DNA of 64,000 nt from Peptostreptococcus sp036639115 (GCF_036639115.1 NZ_JAVWJH010000004.1:124001-188000); one strand, 5' to 3'. Shown: positions 7,781 through 17,238, counted from the stretch's first letter. Notes: a model not told the origin generated them from the letters alone. Numbers and translations: made by a program.

Positions 7781-10597
7781 ATGAAGAAAGTTTTGAGTTT
7801 TTTTATGGCTTTAACCATCGTACTGGCGATGATTCCAGCATCATTTGCTGAACAGGGGAATGCTTTAGATGCTAGAATTGTGACGGTAGCAGATACATCA
7901 TCATACTTAGTACTAGATCTTACAAGTATGAAATCAAAGCCTAACAAAGTATTTTTGGATGGAAAACTGAGTGATTTTACATCAGTAGACAATGGAGGTA
8001 AAATTATCAAAAGAGAATTCGATGGTAAACATAGTTCGTTAAAAGTTGAATTTGAAGATGGAAGTAATATCACGAAGGAAATAGGTAATATTTATAAAAT
8101 TTTTCCTTATCAAACATCAAGCAAAAGTAGAGTATCACCAGATGTCGTAATTGGTCACGCAAGTATGGCGATTTGGGACTTTCATAATGCAAAAAAAGAT
8201 GCTAACGGTGTAGAAATAATGTATCCTTCTAGCAGCACTTTTGATGCCGAAATTTCGAAAAAAAATGATGTGGATGTGGAGACTTCTCCCACGCCAAATA
8301 GTTCCAAAGAGAGCGTGAAAGTAATAAAGTATGGAGAAGATATAGTATTTGAATACGATCTATCAAATCAGCAAGAAAGAAATTATTATAAAAATATAAG
8401 AAGTGTTAAAAAAATTGATGACAAAAAATCATCTATAAAGCTAGACTATTCAAAGAAAATAAAAAAAGACGGACAATCAGATTTCAGTAAAGGAATTCTA
8501 TTAATTAAATTCGATAAAAATAAGGCTATCCAAAAGATGGGAGAGCATAAAATTGAGATGGATCTAAAAGGATCTAGTGAAAGTCTTGTAAATAAGATAA
8601 ATTATGTCAAAGATGTGGATGGTTCATCTCTATATCCAACCAATCCAGCAGAAGTAATGTTGGACAGTGACTATGAATACGGAGAAGATATAGTAATAAA
8701 ATATAATTTAAATGATGAAAAAGAGAAAGATGAATTTATGAGATTAAGCTCTATTGTAAAGGTTTATGAAGATAACTTACAAGAAGTAGAACTAATGATT
8801 TCTAAAAATTCGAAAAATAATGTAGGAGAAGTAAAAATATCTTTTGCAAAATCAAATGTTTTACAAAAGAAGGGCAGTCATAAAATAAAACTGATATTTA
8901 GAGGACTTGCCCCAAAAGAAAAGATAATAAAATATAAAATGCCTGCACCAGAAGTAATTCTAACTGCTGATAATGGCGAGTACCTAACAGGCAAGAGCAC
9001 ACTATTTAATTTAAAAGGATTTGACTATACATTCCAACAATCTACAGGAATCGAATCAGTATACCTAAATGGCAAGGAACTGAAGAGAAATAGAGTAATA
9101 AATGATGGAGAAGATTATGGGTATGCAAAGTCTAAGGATCCTAATGTACTAGAAAATGAAAGTGGAAATCCTTGGCATGTAGTAGGAGAATCTTTCAGGA
9201 TTAAAAATGATGGTGTGAAGTATCTAAAAAAAGGCATCAATAATCTGACTATAAAATATGAAGGATACCATGATAGTAGTTTTAAATTCACATTAAATGA
9301 GGGAAGAAAGAATATAAAATCTGATAAAAATACTGAAAAATACATAGAAATGCAATCTGAGAAAGAAAAATCAAATCCTAAAGATGAAAATAAACTGTTG
9401 GCAAGTAAGGATAAAATAAATTCTGACAAAGAGAATATAAAAAAAGATATATTAAAATTAACTATCAATAAGAAATCTTCAAATACAGGTCTAAAATCTG
9501 CAGCCAAGGTAAACGTTATATCGAAGGCAACAGGAGGAGGAACATCAAAACCATCGGTAGGTGGAGATTCTTCTTCAGGCGGAAGTGTTAATATGGGTTG
9601 CAAGTTAATTTTTGATTTTGATATGGTGGCAAATGCAAGTATATTAGAAAAGCTTGGATATCAAAATGATGAAGCTAGTAGTCTACTTGATGCATGGGAA
9701 GGTACTTCAAAAGAAATGGCTTTATTAAAATCAAATCCTTATAGAAAAGTGGTTTGGGATAGATATTTGACATTTGTTCAAAACAATAGAGTAAATAACT
9801 CAACTTATAAAACATTTGGAGAGTATTTTAATAGTCCTGAAATAGTTACTACAAAAAACGGATATTACCAAATGAAATATGCCCTTGGAAATGGAATAGG
9901 AAAGCCTATATATACAATGGACAATATATTTACAGAAGATGAGAGAAAAAGTAAAAGTGATCTACCAGATAAGGTGTATGAGGAATTTGATATGGTTGAA
10001 TTGAGAAAGAATATCGTTATTCCTATGGCTCCATGGACAAACAACTTGAACTACATCAAGATAGATGGAAAAACTTTGCTAAAGGACAAAGATTTTATAT
10101 TGGATTATTCAAACAGTAATCTAATAATCAAGGGCAATGTATTCGATAGAGTTGGAAATATGAGGGTAGAAATAGATTCAAAGAATTTTGACAAGTATGA
10201 AAGAGACATATTAGTAAAATCGAATTCAAGTACAGAAAAACCATCAAGTGATTCTACAAAAGATAATGAAGATATAGATGATAAGAACAGTTACTTTATA
10301 CCAGAAGAGGCTGATTTTGATGAAGCAAAAATGCAGACTAAATTTCCTGGTATGGCAATCGATCTAGAAAGTGGAAGATTACTTAATGATGGAAGTTTTG
10401 GAGATTATTCAAACTTTGTGAGAAAAATAGAAAAGGTTGAAATTAATGGAATGAAGATAAGTCTTGGGTCTACAGGTGCTATGATAGGTGGTTATGGAGA
10501 TAATTATATGTTGACATTTTTCAAGAAACCTAAAAAGGGTGATACTGTAACAATATACTCAAGAGGATTTGAAACTTACAAATACTTTGTAAAATAA
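7781..10597 (+). CDS. Large secreted protein with repeated Ig-like domains, Fur-controlled
   Basis: A 938-residue exported protein of unknown function. A Sec signal peptide (residues 1-23, cut after ASFA) is followed by at least two similar segments that start VIKYGEDIVFEYDL and YEYGEDIVIKYNL (about 185-275 and 300-385). A later segment around 735-805 (WTNNLNYIKIDGKTLL then VGNMRVEI) resembles DUF1533/Shr-type hemoglobin-interacting domains; this is my impression only. A Gly/Ser hinge is near residue 590, and a C-terminal domain ends in RGFETYKYF. No LPXTG motif or CWB2 repeats are present, so it may be free or held by a partner. The Fur boxes suggest a role in iron or heme acquisition. Confidence 0.75.
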   Translation: MKKVLSFFMALTIVLAMIPASFAEQGNALDARIVTVADTSSYLVLDLTSMKSKPNKVFLDGKLSDFTSVDNGGKIIKREFDGKHSSLKVEFEDGSNITKEIGNIYKIFPYQTSSKSRVSPDVVIGHASMAIWDFHNAKKDANGVEIMYPSSSTFDAEISKKNDVDVETSPTPNSSKESVKVIKYGEDIVFEYDLSNQQERNYYKNIRSVKKIDDKKSSIKLDYSKKIKKDGQSDFSKGILLIKFDKNKAIQKMGEHKIEMDLKGSSESLVNKINYVKDVDGSSLYPTNPAEVMLDSDYEYGEDIVIKYNLNDEKEKDEFMRLSSIVKVYEDNLQEVELMISKNSKNNVGEVKISFAKSNVLQKKGSHKIKLIFRGLAPKEKIIKYKMPAPEVILTADNGEYLTGKSTLFNLKGFDYTFQQSTGIESVYLNGKELKRNRVINDGEDYGYAKSKDPNVLENESGNPWHVVGESFRIKNDGVKYLKKGINNLTIKYEGYHDSSFKFTLNEGRKNIKSDKNTEKYIEMQSEKEKSNPKDENKLLASKDKINSDKENIKKDILKLTINKKSSNTGLKSAAKVNVISKATGGGTSKPSVGGDSSSGGSVNMGCKLIFDFDMVANASILEKLGYQNDEASSLLDAWEGTSKEMALLKSNPYRKVVWDRYLTFVQNNRVNNSTYKTFGEYFNSPEIVTTKNGYYQMKYALGNGIGKPIYTMDNIFTEDERKSKSDLPDKVYEEFDMVELRKNIVIPMAPWTNNLNYIKIDGKTLLKDKDFILDYSNSNLIIKGNVFDRVGNMRVEIDSKNFDKYERDILVKSNSSTEKPSSDSTKDNEDIDDKNSYFIPEEADFDEAKMQTKFPGMAIDLESGRLLNDGSFGDYSNFVRKIEKVEINGMKISLGSTGAMIGGYGDNYMLTFFKKPKKGDTVTIYSRGFETYKYFVK

Positions 10598-10650
10598 ATT
10601 ATATGAAATATATTAGAGAATAGAAAATATTTTCTTGAAGGGAGATTTAT

Positions 10651-13047
10651 ATGAGTAGCTTTAAAAAAGTGGTAAGTATAGTGATGGCAGGGGCAATAGT
10701 TAGTGGGGGAGTTGGACAAAATAGTGTTAGTGCAGAGGATTCTAAGATTGATGTAGAGAGAATCTCTGGAGAGAATAGAGTTGAAACTTCTATTGAAATT
10801 GCCAAGAAATTAAATAGAAAGAAGGCATATTTTGTAAGTGGAGATAATCCTTGGGACGCACTTTCTGTTGGGCCAGTAGCATCCAAGGAAAGAGCATCTA
10901 TAATACTTACATCTGCAAAAGACAGAGTAAGAAGTGATATAAAGCTTTTGGATATAGAGTCTGCTACAATTGTAGGTGGCAAAAATAGTGTTTCTGATGA
11001 AATCTCAAACATAATAGAAAAAACTATAAATTCAAGTAGAGTAGCTGGTAAAGATAGATATGAAAGCTCAGAATTATTGGCTCAGAAAATGAATTCAAAG
11101 GATATAGGTGTAGCAACAGGAAATTTATTTGCAGATGCTCTTTCTTCAGGAGCATTTTTGTCACAAAAGAATATGCCGCTTTTATTGCTAAACAATAAAA
11201 ATGAGATTAAAGATGGATTTAACCCTATATATACATTTGGAGGAGAAAAATCTATATCAAAAACTTTTGGAAAGAGAATAGCAGGAGATAATAGATATGA
11301 AACTGCAGAAAAAATAGCAGCTGAATATAAGAATTTCGACACGATAATATTGGCATCAGGTAAAAACTTTGCAGATGCATTATCTGCTACACCCTTGTCG
11401 CATCAGTTAAACGCACCAATATTGCTCAGCGATGGAGATAGCCTTACAAAGGGAACAAAAGAAATTATAAAAAAAGCAAAAAAAGTTGTTGTGGTCGGAG
11501 GTAAATCTTCTATAAGTCAAAAACTAGTTGAAGAAATAAAAAACATTAATAAAACTAATTCTTCAGTGGACAGTTCTACAGGAGGCTCCTCATCTTCAGG
11601 ATCTTCATCATCTTCAAGCTCAGAAAATGATGAATTAGAAAAAGATAATAGAATTTATGCGAAATTAGCAATTGATTTTGATAAGGATGGATTGGTGGAA
11701 GAAGAGGTAGCCATAGCACTCAAGGAAGGAGATAAACTGGAAACACTAGTAAAAGAAATGGAATCATCAACTAGTTTTCTGGAAAATATTAGTCCAAAAG
11801 GCTACAATTTAAAAGGCTGGAAGATTAGAGGAAAAGAAGAAATAAAAAGCCTTGAAGAAATAAAAGAACTAAAAGCAAGTAAGGATTTACTATCAATTGA
11901 AGATGGAGAAGAAAGAAGTATATATATAGAGGCTGTATTTGAAAAAGATTCAAAAGATGCTGAAAATCCTATAGAAAATGAAGACAAAGAAAAAAATCCA
12001 GAAGACGGTAAGGACAAAGATGGAAAAGAGGGTCAAGGCAAAGTAGTAGATGACAACACAAATGAAGAGCTAGATAAGGAGGAAAAAGATGATTCAGGTG
12101 AAACTGAATCCGAAAAAACTAGTCCAATATTAAAAGAAGAGATGATGTCAATGAATTCAATAACTATTAATAGTATGGATAAAAATACCTTGGAATGGTA
12201 TAAAAAGCTATATACTGGAAATAGTGATGAAGTAAAGGTGACATCTAATCAAAGAGAAATTAATAAAGCGGATAAAAATACTTCTGAAGGCTACTATGTT
12301 CAAGATCCAGGATCATACAATTTTGGAATAAGAGTAAATGGTTTGAAGATAGGAGATAAGGTAAAACTTTCCGTTAAGGGTTGGCCAAGTGTTAATCTAT
12401 ATGTAACTTCAAGCTTTAATGATAGCCTATACGCTCTTAAAATAGACAAATCTATAGACAGTGGAAATACTGAAGATAGCAATAAAGAAAAAAACGATGA
12501 TGAAAACAAAAATAAAAACGACGATGAAAATAAAAACAAAAACGATGACAAAGAAAGTAAGGACACTGACAAAGAAGGTATAGATATCAATAAGGAAGGT
12601 ACTGACAAAACTTCAGATAAAGATAAGGATAGCACTGGAAAGGATGATTCAGGTAAGTCTACGGATAAAGAGGATAAAGAAGAAGGTGAAATTTTATTAA
12701 ATACTCAAGTTGAAATAAAAAATCCACCATTTTTATCTTCTAGTTTGAGTATAAATACTTCTAATAAGAGTACTGTGGAATGGTTTAAACTTTTACATGA
12801 GCAAAAAGCAAACTTTAAGCTAAATGAAAAAGATATAAATATTAGTAAAACAGAAAATCTATACTCAAAAGAAAAGTCTTATTATATTAGAAATGTAAAC
12901 GATGGTAGTTTTTCTTTTAATGGATTTGAAGATGGCGATATTATCACTATTTCAATAGTTGATAAAGCAAATAAACAAAAGTGGCCAGATGTGAATATAA
13001 AGTATTCAATAGGAGGTTTTGGAGCAACATTAAAAGTAGTTAAGTAG
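10651..13047 (+). CDS. CWB2-anchored cell-surface protein
   Basis: A 798-residue exported protein. The signal peptide (1-28, cut after VSA) is followed by three cell-wall-binding type 2 repeats (about 30-310) with hallmarks such as RISGENRVETSIEIA, RVAGKDRYESSELLA, IAGDNRYETAEKIA and VVVGGKSSIS. Then come a Ser/Gly linker, an EF-hand-like and Listeria-repeat-like segment, a long Asp/Lys/Glu-rich spacer with NDDENKNK repeats, and two related C-terminal domains (about 495-605 and 690-798) sharing NTLEWYKKL/STVEWFKLL. CWB2 domains bind wall polymers non-covalently in Clostridioides. The gene lies 53 bases after the Fur-controlled gene with no terminator, so the two are probably co-transcribed. 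Confidence 0.88.
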   Translation: MSSFKKVVSIVMAGAIVSGGVGQNSVSAEDSKIDVERISGENRVETSIEIAKKLNRKKAYFVSGDNPWDALSVGPVASKERASIILTSAKDRVRSDIKLLDIESATIVGGKNSVSDEISNIIEKTINSSRVAGKDRYESSELLAQKMNSKDIGVATGNLFADALSSGAFLSQKNMPLLLLNNKNEIKDGFNPIYTFGGEKSISKTFGKRIAGDNRYETAEKIAAEYKNFDTIILASGKNFADALSATPLSHQLNAPILLSDGDSLTKGTKEIIKKAKKVVVVGGKSSISQKLVEEIKNINKTNSSVDSSTGGSSSSGSSSSSSSENDELEKDNRIYAKLAIDFDKDGLVEEEVAIALKEGDKLETLVKEMESSTSFLENISPKGYNLKGWKIRGKEEIKSLEEIKELKASKDLLSIEDGEERSIYIEAVFEKDSKDAENPIENEDKEKNPEDGKDKDGKEGQGKVVDDNTNEELDKEEKDDSGETESEKTSPILKEEMMSMNSITINSMDKNTLEWYKKLYTGNSDEVKVTSNQREINKADKNTSEGYYVQDPGSYNFGIRVNGLKIGDKVKLSVKGWPSVNLYVTSSFNDSLYALKIDKSIDSGNTEDSNKEKNDDENKNKNDDENKNKNDDKESKDTDKEGIDINKEGTDKTSDKDKDSTGKDDSGKSTDKEDKEEGEILLNTQVEIKNPPFLSSSLSINTSNKSTVEWFKLLHEQKANFKLNEKDINISKTENLYSKEKSYYIRNVNDGSFSFNGFEDGDIITISIVDKANKQKWPDVNIKYSIGGFGATLKVVK

Positions 13048-13099
13048 ATAAATAAAAGTTGTAGCAATAAATAATAAGAAAAATATAGTAATTTGTATA

Positions 13100-13137
13100 A
13101 AGAAGTTGGATTTTATAGGTCCGACTTCTTTTTTTAT
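13100..13137 (+). terminator. Terminator of the surface-protein operon
   Basis: An 11-bp stem (AAGAAGTTGGA/TCCGACTTCTT) with a 9-base loop is followed by a run of T residues. Confidence 0.88.
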
Positions 13138-13206
13138 AGTATTTAATAGCAGAGATATATAAATTAAGAAAATATTTTTACAATTATTTAAGTAAAAATC
13201 TATAAT

Positions 13207-13319
13207 ATGCAAGCTAAAAGATATTTATAAATAATACAAAAAATATGCAGGTTAAAAAATATGTAGCTTAAAAGATATTGATAAATGATACAAATAAAAC
13301 ATGCAGATAAAAAATGATG
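13207..13319. repeat. Degenerate ~55 bp direct repeat, two copies
   Basis: Copies at 13207-13260 and 13261-13319 share ATGxAxGCTxAAAAGATAT, ATAAATxATACAAA and ATGCAGxTxAAAAAAT. They lie in a roughly 500-base gene-free AT-rich region. Confidence 0.5.
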
Positions 13320-13411
13320 TGCAATATATAAAGTACAGATATATAAAATAATGTGGAATATAGAAAATAAATATCTATAAAAATAGGATTTATATAAAAA
13401 AATCTAATATG

Positions 13412-13453
13412 TTGCAATTGCAACTGAAAGAATCTGCAAAATCCTGTATAAAT
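13412..13453 (+). promoter_or_regulatory. Palindromic operator candidate and extended -10
   Basis: GTTGCAATTGCAAC (13412-13425) is a perfect 14-bp palindrome. It is followed 22 bases later by TGTATAAAT (13445-13453), which resembles an extended -10. Together they could be the regulated promoter of the three-gene module that starts at 13650. The regulator is unknown. Confidence 0.4.
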
Positions 13454-13649
13454 AGGGTATAGGATAAATAAGAAATATTTAAAGTGCTTTTTAGAAAGCT
13501 AGAATTTAAATATCCATAAAATATTTATCCGAAATTAAGAATTAAAGATACTTGAATAAGTTAAAAATTATAAAAAATAGAAATCAAAATTGATGAGTTG
13601 ATAAAGTATAAAATTAAGAGTTCAGATTACTAGGGAGGTAATTAAAGAT

Positions 13650-14876
13650 ATGAATAAGTATTTTTCAGTAAATGATAAGATATATAATATAGTAGAGAAA
13701 AATCCAAAAGCCATAGATTTTTTGATATCAAATGGCTTTGAACAGTTTGAAGATAGAGGGATGTTTGAGAAAATGTCAAAAAATGTTAGTCTATCTATGG
13801 CGTTGAAGCTAAAGAAAATGAATGTTGATTTGTTTGAAGAGAGATTAGTATCATTTTTGGAAGGAGAAACAGATAGTGTAGATAAAGCTTTGGTAGGCAA
13901 AGTCAAAAAAGAAAATGCAGATGTAAATATTGAAGGAGTTCTTCCTTGCCCAATAAGAATACCGCTATTAGAAGGCTTTGAGTCTTGGCTTGAAGAAAAT
14001 CAAAAGAAATTAGACTATAGTATAGATTATGAGCTAAAGTCAGCAAATATGGGACTAGACTGGATCAAGGATCAAGTAAAAACAGGGGATGTAAATCAGA
14101 TACCAGATGTATTGATGTCAGCAGGCTTTGATTTGTTTTTCGACAAAGAATTAATGGGACAGTTTTTAGATAAAGATGTGTTTGAGGCTTCTACAGATGA
14201 AATAAATTCTGATTTTTGCAATGACTATATTGATTTGAGAGATCCTCATAAAAAGTATCTGATAACCGGTGTAGTTCCTGCAGTATTTTTGGTGAATAAG
14301 GATGAATTAAATGGGAGAAAAATGCCTACTAAGTGGGAAGATATACTTAGCGAAGAGTTTGAAGATTCAGTAGCAGTTCCCATGGGAGATTTGGATTTAT
14401 TTAATGCTTTAGTTGTCAGCTTGTACAAAGAATATGGTATGGATGGAATATCAAAATTGGCAAGGTCATATATGAAAAATCTTCATCCAGCTCAGATGGT
14501 TAAGGCAAAAGGAAAGACAAAATCTACGAATCCAGCCGTAAGTATTATACCTTACTTCTTTACACAGATGTTAAGCGGCGAGAATCAAGTAGCAGTTTGG
14601 CCAGAAGATGGAGCAGTAATCAGCCCTATATTTATGATAGCAAAGAAAGAGAAAAAAGAAAAAATACAACCAATAATAGATTTCTTCATGTCAAAAGAAA
14701 TTGGTGAGATATTTTCCGCAAATGGTAAGTTCCCTTCTACTAACAAAGAAGTAGATAATGGATTGAAAGAAGATCAAAAGTTTAAATGGGTTGGATGGGA
14801 CTTTATTGAAAAAACAGATATAGGAGCACTTTTAAAAGAGTTAGAAGCTAAGTTCAATGAAGAGATAATAAAATAA
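13650..14876 (+). CDS. Solute-binding-type protein without signal peptide, DUF1858-like N-terminus
   Basis: A 408-residue protein. Residues 1-70 (FSVNDKIYNIVEKNP, AIDFLISNGFEQF) resemble the small helical DUF1858 domain. Residues 95-408 resemble an iron-type periplasmic binding protein (PVPAVFLVNKDEL-like hinge region, KWEDILSEEF, FFMSKEIGEIFSANGKFP). There is no signal peptide, lipobox or transmembrane segment, so it should be cytosolic. ATG 13650 follows GGGAGG. Downstream lie a GTPase and an ABC ATPase that has a similar N-terminal helical domain, but no permease. A ligand-binding scaffold in a cofactor or metal delivery system is inference. Confidence 0.75.
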   Translation: MNKYFSVNDKIYNIVEKNPKAIDFLISNGFEQFEDRGMFEKMSKNVSLSMALKLKKMNVDLFEERLVSFLEGETDSVDKALVGKVKKENADVNIEGVLPCPIRIPLLEGFESWLEENQKKLDYSIDYELKSANMGLDWIKDQVKTGDVNQIPDVLMSAGFDLFFDKELMGQFLDKDVFEASTDEINSDFCNDYIDLRDPHKKYLITGVVPAVFLVNKDELNGRKMPTKWEDILSEEFEDSVAVPMGDLDLFNALVVSLYKEYGMDGISKLARSYMKNLHPAQMVKAKGKTKSTNPAVSIIPYFFTQMLSGENQVAVWPEDGAVISPIFMIAKKEKKEKIQPIIDFFMSKEIGEIFSANGKFPSTNKEVDNGLKEDQKFKWVGWDFIEKTDIGALLKELEAKFNEEIIK

Positions 14877-14904
14877 ATAAAAATGTGAAGTGAGTTTAAT
14901 ATAT

Positions 14905-15029
14905 ATTATAGAGAAGTTTTGACAGAAATGATATAGAGAAGTTTTGATAGAGATGATATGGAGAAGCTTTGATAGAGATGATATGGAGAAGCTTTGATAG
15001 AGATGATATAGAAAAGCTTTGTTGGGATA
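14905..15029. repeat. Five tandem copies of a 25 bp repeat
   Basis: Units start at 14905, 14930, 14955, 14980 and 15005, with consensus GATATRGAGAAGYTTTGATAG plus AGAT. Copies 3 and 4 are identical. The array occupies most of the gap between the binding-protein and GTPase genes. The 25-base unit is not a multiple of three. Confidence 0.9.
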
Positions 15030-15067
15030 GATTGAGAGTAAAAAGGTATTTTAAAAGGAGAATTAAT

Positions 15068-15775
15068 ATGAATTTAGTAGTATTTTCAGGTCCTCCATCT
15101 TCAGGGAAGACTAGTGTAATAATGAAAACAATAGATGCTTTAAAAAGCCAGAATATAAATGTAGGTGTTGTAAAGTTTGATTGTCTGTATACTGATGACG
15201 ATGTTTTGTATGAAAAGGCAGGAATTCCAGTGAGAAAGGGACTATCAGGATCGCTTTGCCCTGACCACTTCTTTGTATCAAATATAGAAGAGGTAGTACA
15301 GTGGGGAGTAGAAAAAAATCTTGATCTTTTAATTACAGAATCGGCAGGTCTTTGCAATAGATGTTCGCCATATATCAAAGAAATTAAGGGTATATGTGTA
15401 ATAGATAATCTATCAGGTATCAATACTCCTAAGAAGATTGGACCTATGTTAAGGTCAGCAGATATAGTGGTAATAACAAAGGGAGATATAGTATCTCAGG
15501 CTGAAAGAGAAGTATTTGAATCAAAGGTAAACTCAGTAAATCCAACAGCGACAACAATGCACATAAATGGATTGACAGGGCAGGGTGCGTATGAATTGAG
15601 CACTCTACTATTGGATGAGAAGAAAGAGATAAACACAGTAAAAGGAATGAAGTTGAGATTTCCTATGCCATCTGCTCTTTGTTCATATTGCCTAGGTGAA
15701 ACTAGAATTGGAGAACAATATCAGATGGGAAATGTTAGAAAAATGGATTTGGAGGACAAAAAAGATGGAAAATAA
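15068..15775 (+). CDS. HypB/UreG/CobW-like P-loop GTPase
   Basis: A 235-residue G3E-like nucleotide-binding protein. The Walker A is GPPSSGKTS (8-16), ITESAGLCNRC (89-99) occupies the position of the HypB/UreG switch segment, and VVITKGD (134-140) is a variant of the NKxD guanine-specificity motif. Seven cysteines are present, including CxxC pairs at 96/99 and 205/208, suggesting metal or Fe-S contact. G3E GTPases load metals or cofactors into enzymes. ATG 15068 follows AAAAGGAG, and upstream in-frame starts lie within the 25-bp repeats. It overlaps the ABC ATPase gene by 11 bases. Its target is unknown. Confidence 0.8.
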   Translation: MNLVVFSGPPSSGKTSVIMKTIDALKSQNINVGVVKFDCLYTDDDVLYEKAGIPVRKGLSGSLCPDHFFVSNIEEVVQWGVEKNLDLLITESAGLCNRCSPYIKEIKGICVIDNLSGINTPKKIGPMLRSADIVVITKGDIVSQAEREVFESKVNSVNPTATTMHINGLTGQGAYELSTLLLDEKKEINTVKGMKLRFPMPSALCSYCLGETRIGEQYQMGNVRKMDLEDKKDGK

Positions 15776-16763
15776 TCTAGATAGATTGAGTATTGAAGAA
15801 ATAATAAAAAAATATCCTTTTGCAGAGTCTTTCTTTGAAGAAAATAATCTAGATACAGAAGGATTTAAAGATAAAACATTTATAGAATTTTTAAAGCATT
15901 TTACAGATGAAGAAATAGAAGATATGGCTCTTGACTTAAATAAGTTAGTAATTGATTTTGATGAATATATCAAGCAGATGAAGGAATTTCTTGGAATACA
16001 GGAATCTTCAGGTGTAGAGACGCTAACAATTCTTCCTGGTCAAGATAAATCAGGTAATAAAGAAGGATTTGATGTATTAGAAATCAAAAAATCTGAAATG
16101 ATTGCTATAGTTGGGCCTACTGGTTCAGGAAAGTCAAGACTTCTGGCGGATATAGAGTGGGCAGCTCAAAATGATACACCAACAAAAAGAACAGTTCTAA
16201 TAAATGGTGAAAGCCCAGATAAAAAATGGAGATTTTCATCTAATAATAAATTGGTTGCTCAGCTATCACAAAATATGAATTTTGTAATGGATTTATCTGT
16301 AAAGGACTTTTTGGAGTTACATGCAAAGAGTAGAATGGTTGAAAATATTGATGAAACAGTAGATAAAATAATCAAAGAAGCAAATAAATTAGCAGGGGAA
16401 CAGTTCAACATTGATACTCAGATTACAGCACTTAGTGGTGGGCAGTCTAGAGCTCTTATGATAGCTGATACAGCAATTCTTTCATCATCTCCTATAGTAT
16501 TGATAGATGAGATAGAAAATGCAGGAATTGATAGAAAGAAGGCCCTTGATTTACTAGTTTCATCTGATAAGATAGTGCTGATGGCTACACATGATCCTAC
16601 ATTAGCTCTTATTGCAGATAGAAGAATAGTAATCAAAAATGGTGGTATATTTAATATACTAGACACTAGCGAAGACGAAAAAGATAAGCTAGAAGAGTTA
16701 GAAAAAATGGATAAAATAATACAAGAAATGAGAAGAGCTTTAAGATCAGGAGAAAAACTGTAA
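15765..16763 (+). CDS. ABC ATPase with N-terminal helical domain, no permease partner
   Basis: A 332-residue soluble ABC-type ATPase. The N-terminal 75 residues (LSIEEIIKKYPFAESFFEENNLD) resemble the ScdA-N/DUF1858 type of helical domain. The ATPase domain has Walker A GPTGSGKS (117-124), signature LSGGQ (223-227), Walker B IVLIDE (244-249) and H-loop His276. ATG 15765 follows GGAGGA and lies inside the end of the GTPase gene, implying coupled translation. No transmembrane protein is encoded nearby, so a transport role is doubtful; an ATP-driven assembly or chaperone role with its two neighbours is inference. Confidence 0.8.
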   Translation: MENNLDRLSIEEIIKKYPFAESFFEENNLDTEGFKDKTFIEFLKHFTDEEIEDMALDLNKLVIDFDEYIKQMKEFLGIQESSGVETLTILPGQDKSGNKEGFDVLEIKKSEMIAIVGPTGSGKSRLLADIEWAAQNDTPTKRTVLINGESPDKKWRFSSNNKLVAQLSQNMNFVMDLSVKDFLELHAKSRMVENIDETVDKIIKEANKLAGEQFNIDTQITALSGGQSRALMIADTAILSSSPIVLIDEIENAGIDRKKALDLLVSSDKIVLMATHDPTLALIADRRIVIKNGGIFNILDTSEDEKDKLEELEKMDKIIQEMRRALRSGEKL

Positions 16764-16816
16764 AATTTTTAAGTATTTTTAAAAAATATGAAATGTTGGA
16801 TAGTGTTATTTAAAAT

Positions 16817-16884
16817 AGAGAGTAAGAGAGTAAGAGAGTAAGAGAGTAAGAGAGTAAGAGAGTAAGAGAGTAAGAGAGTAAGAG
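16817..16884. repeat. 8 bp tandem repeat, about 8.5 copies
   Basis: AGAGAGTA is repeated perfectly from 16817 to 16884, with a degenerate extension to about 16896. It lies between the ABC ATPase stop and its terminator, so length changes would not alter a protein. Confidence 0.95.
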
Positions 16885-16954
16885 TACAAGAGAGTAAAAT
16901 AAGTAATAAAAGCATATAAAAGATTCTTCCTTAGAATTAAATATAGAATTTGTT

Positions 16955-16987
16955 CAAAAAGGGTTGTTAGATGACAACTCTTTTTTG
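16955..16987 (+). terminator. Terminator of the GTPase/ABC module
   Basis: A 12-bp stem (AAAAAGGGTTGT/ACAACTCTTTTT) with loop TAGATG runs into a T tract. Confidence 0.85.
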
Positions 16988-17150
16988 ATTTGCTTTTTAA
17001 ATGAAAAGTTAAGTTTTATATTATATTTTTATGAATATATATAAATATATAGATATATCAAAGGTTAAAAGTGATAAAAACTGATTAGAAATTTATAAAA
17101 TTGGGTATATTATAAAGGTTGTAAAATATTACAAAGCTAGATAGTAAAAA

Positions 17151-17238
17151 TTGCGAGTTATTAAGAAGTTTTTTATAAGTTAGCTATAAAATATAGCTCG
17201 CAAGTATTGTAGACAAGCCATTACAATTATTGTATAAT
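17151..17238 (+). promoter_or_regulatory. Promoter of the flavodiiron gene with nested inverted repeats
   Basis: TAGACA (17210-17215) and TATAAT (17233-17238) are spaced by 17. Just upstream, an outer repeat TTGCGAG (17151-17157)/CTCGCAA (17197-17203) encloses an inner hairpin AGCTATA/TATAGCT (17182-17198). This could be an operator. Confidence 0.55.
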
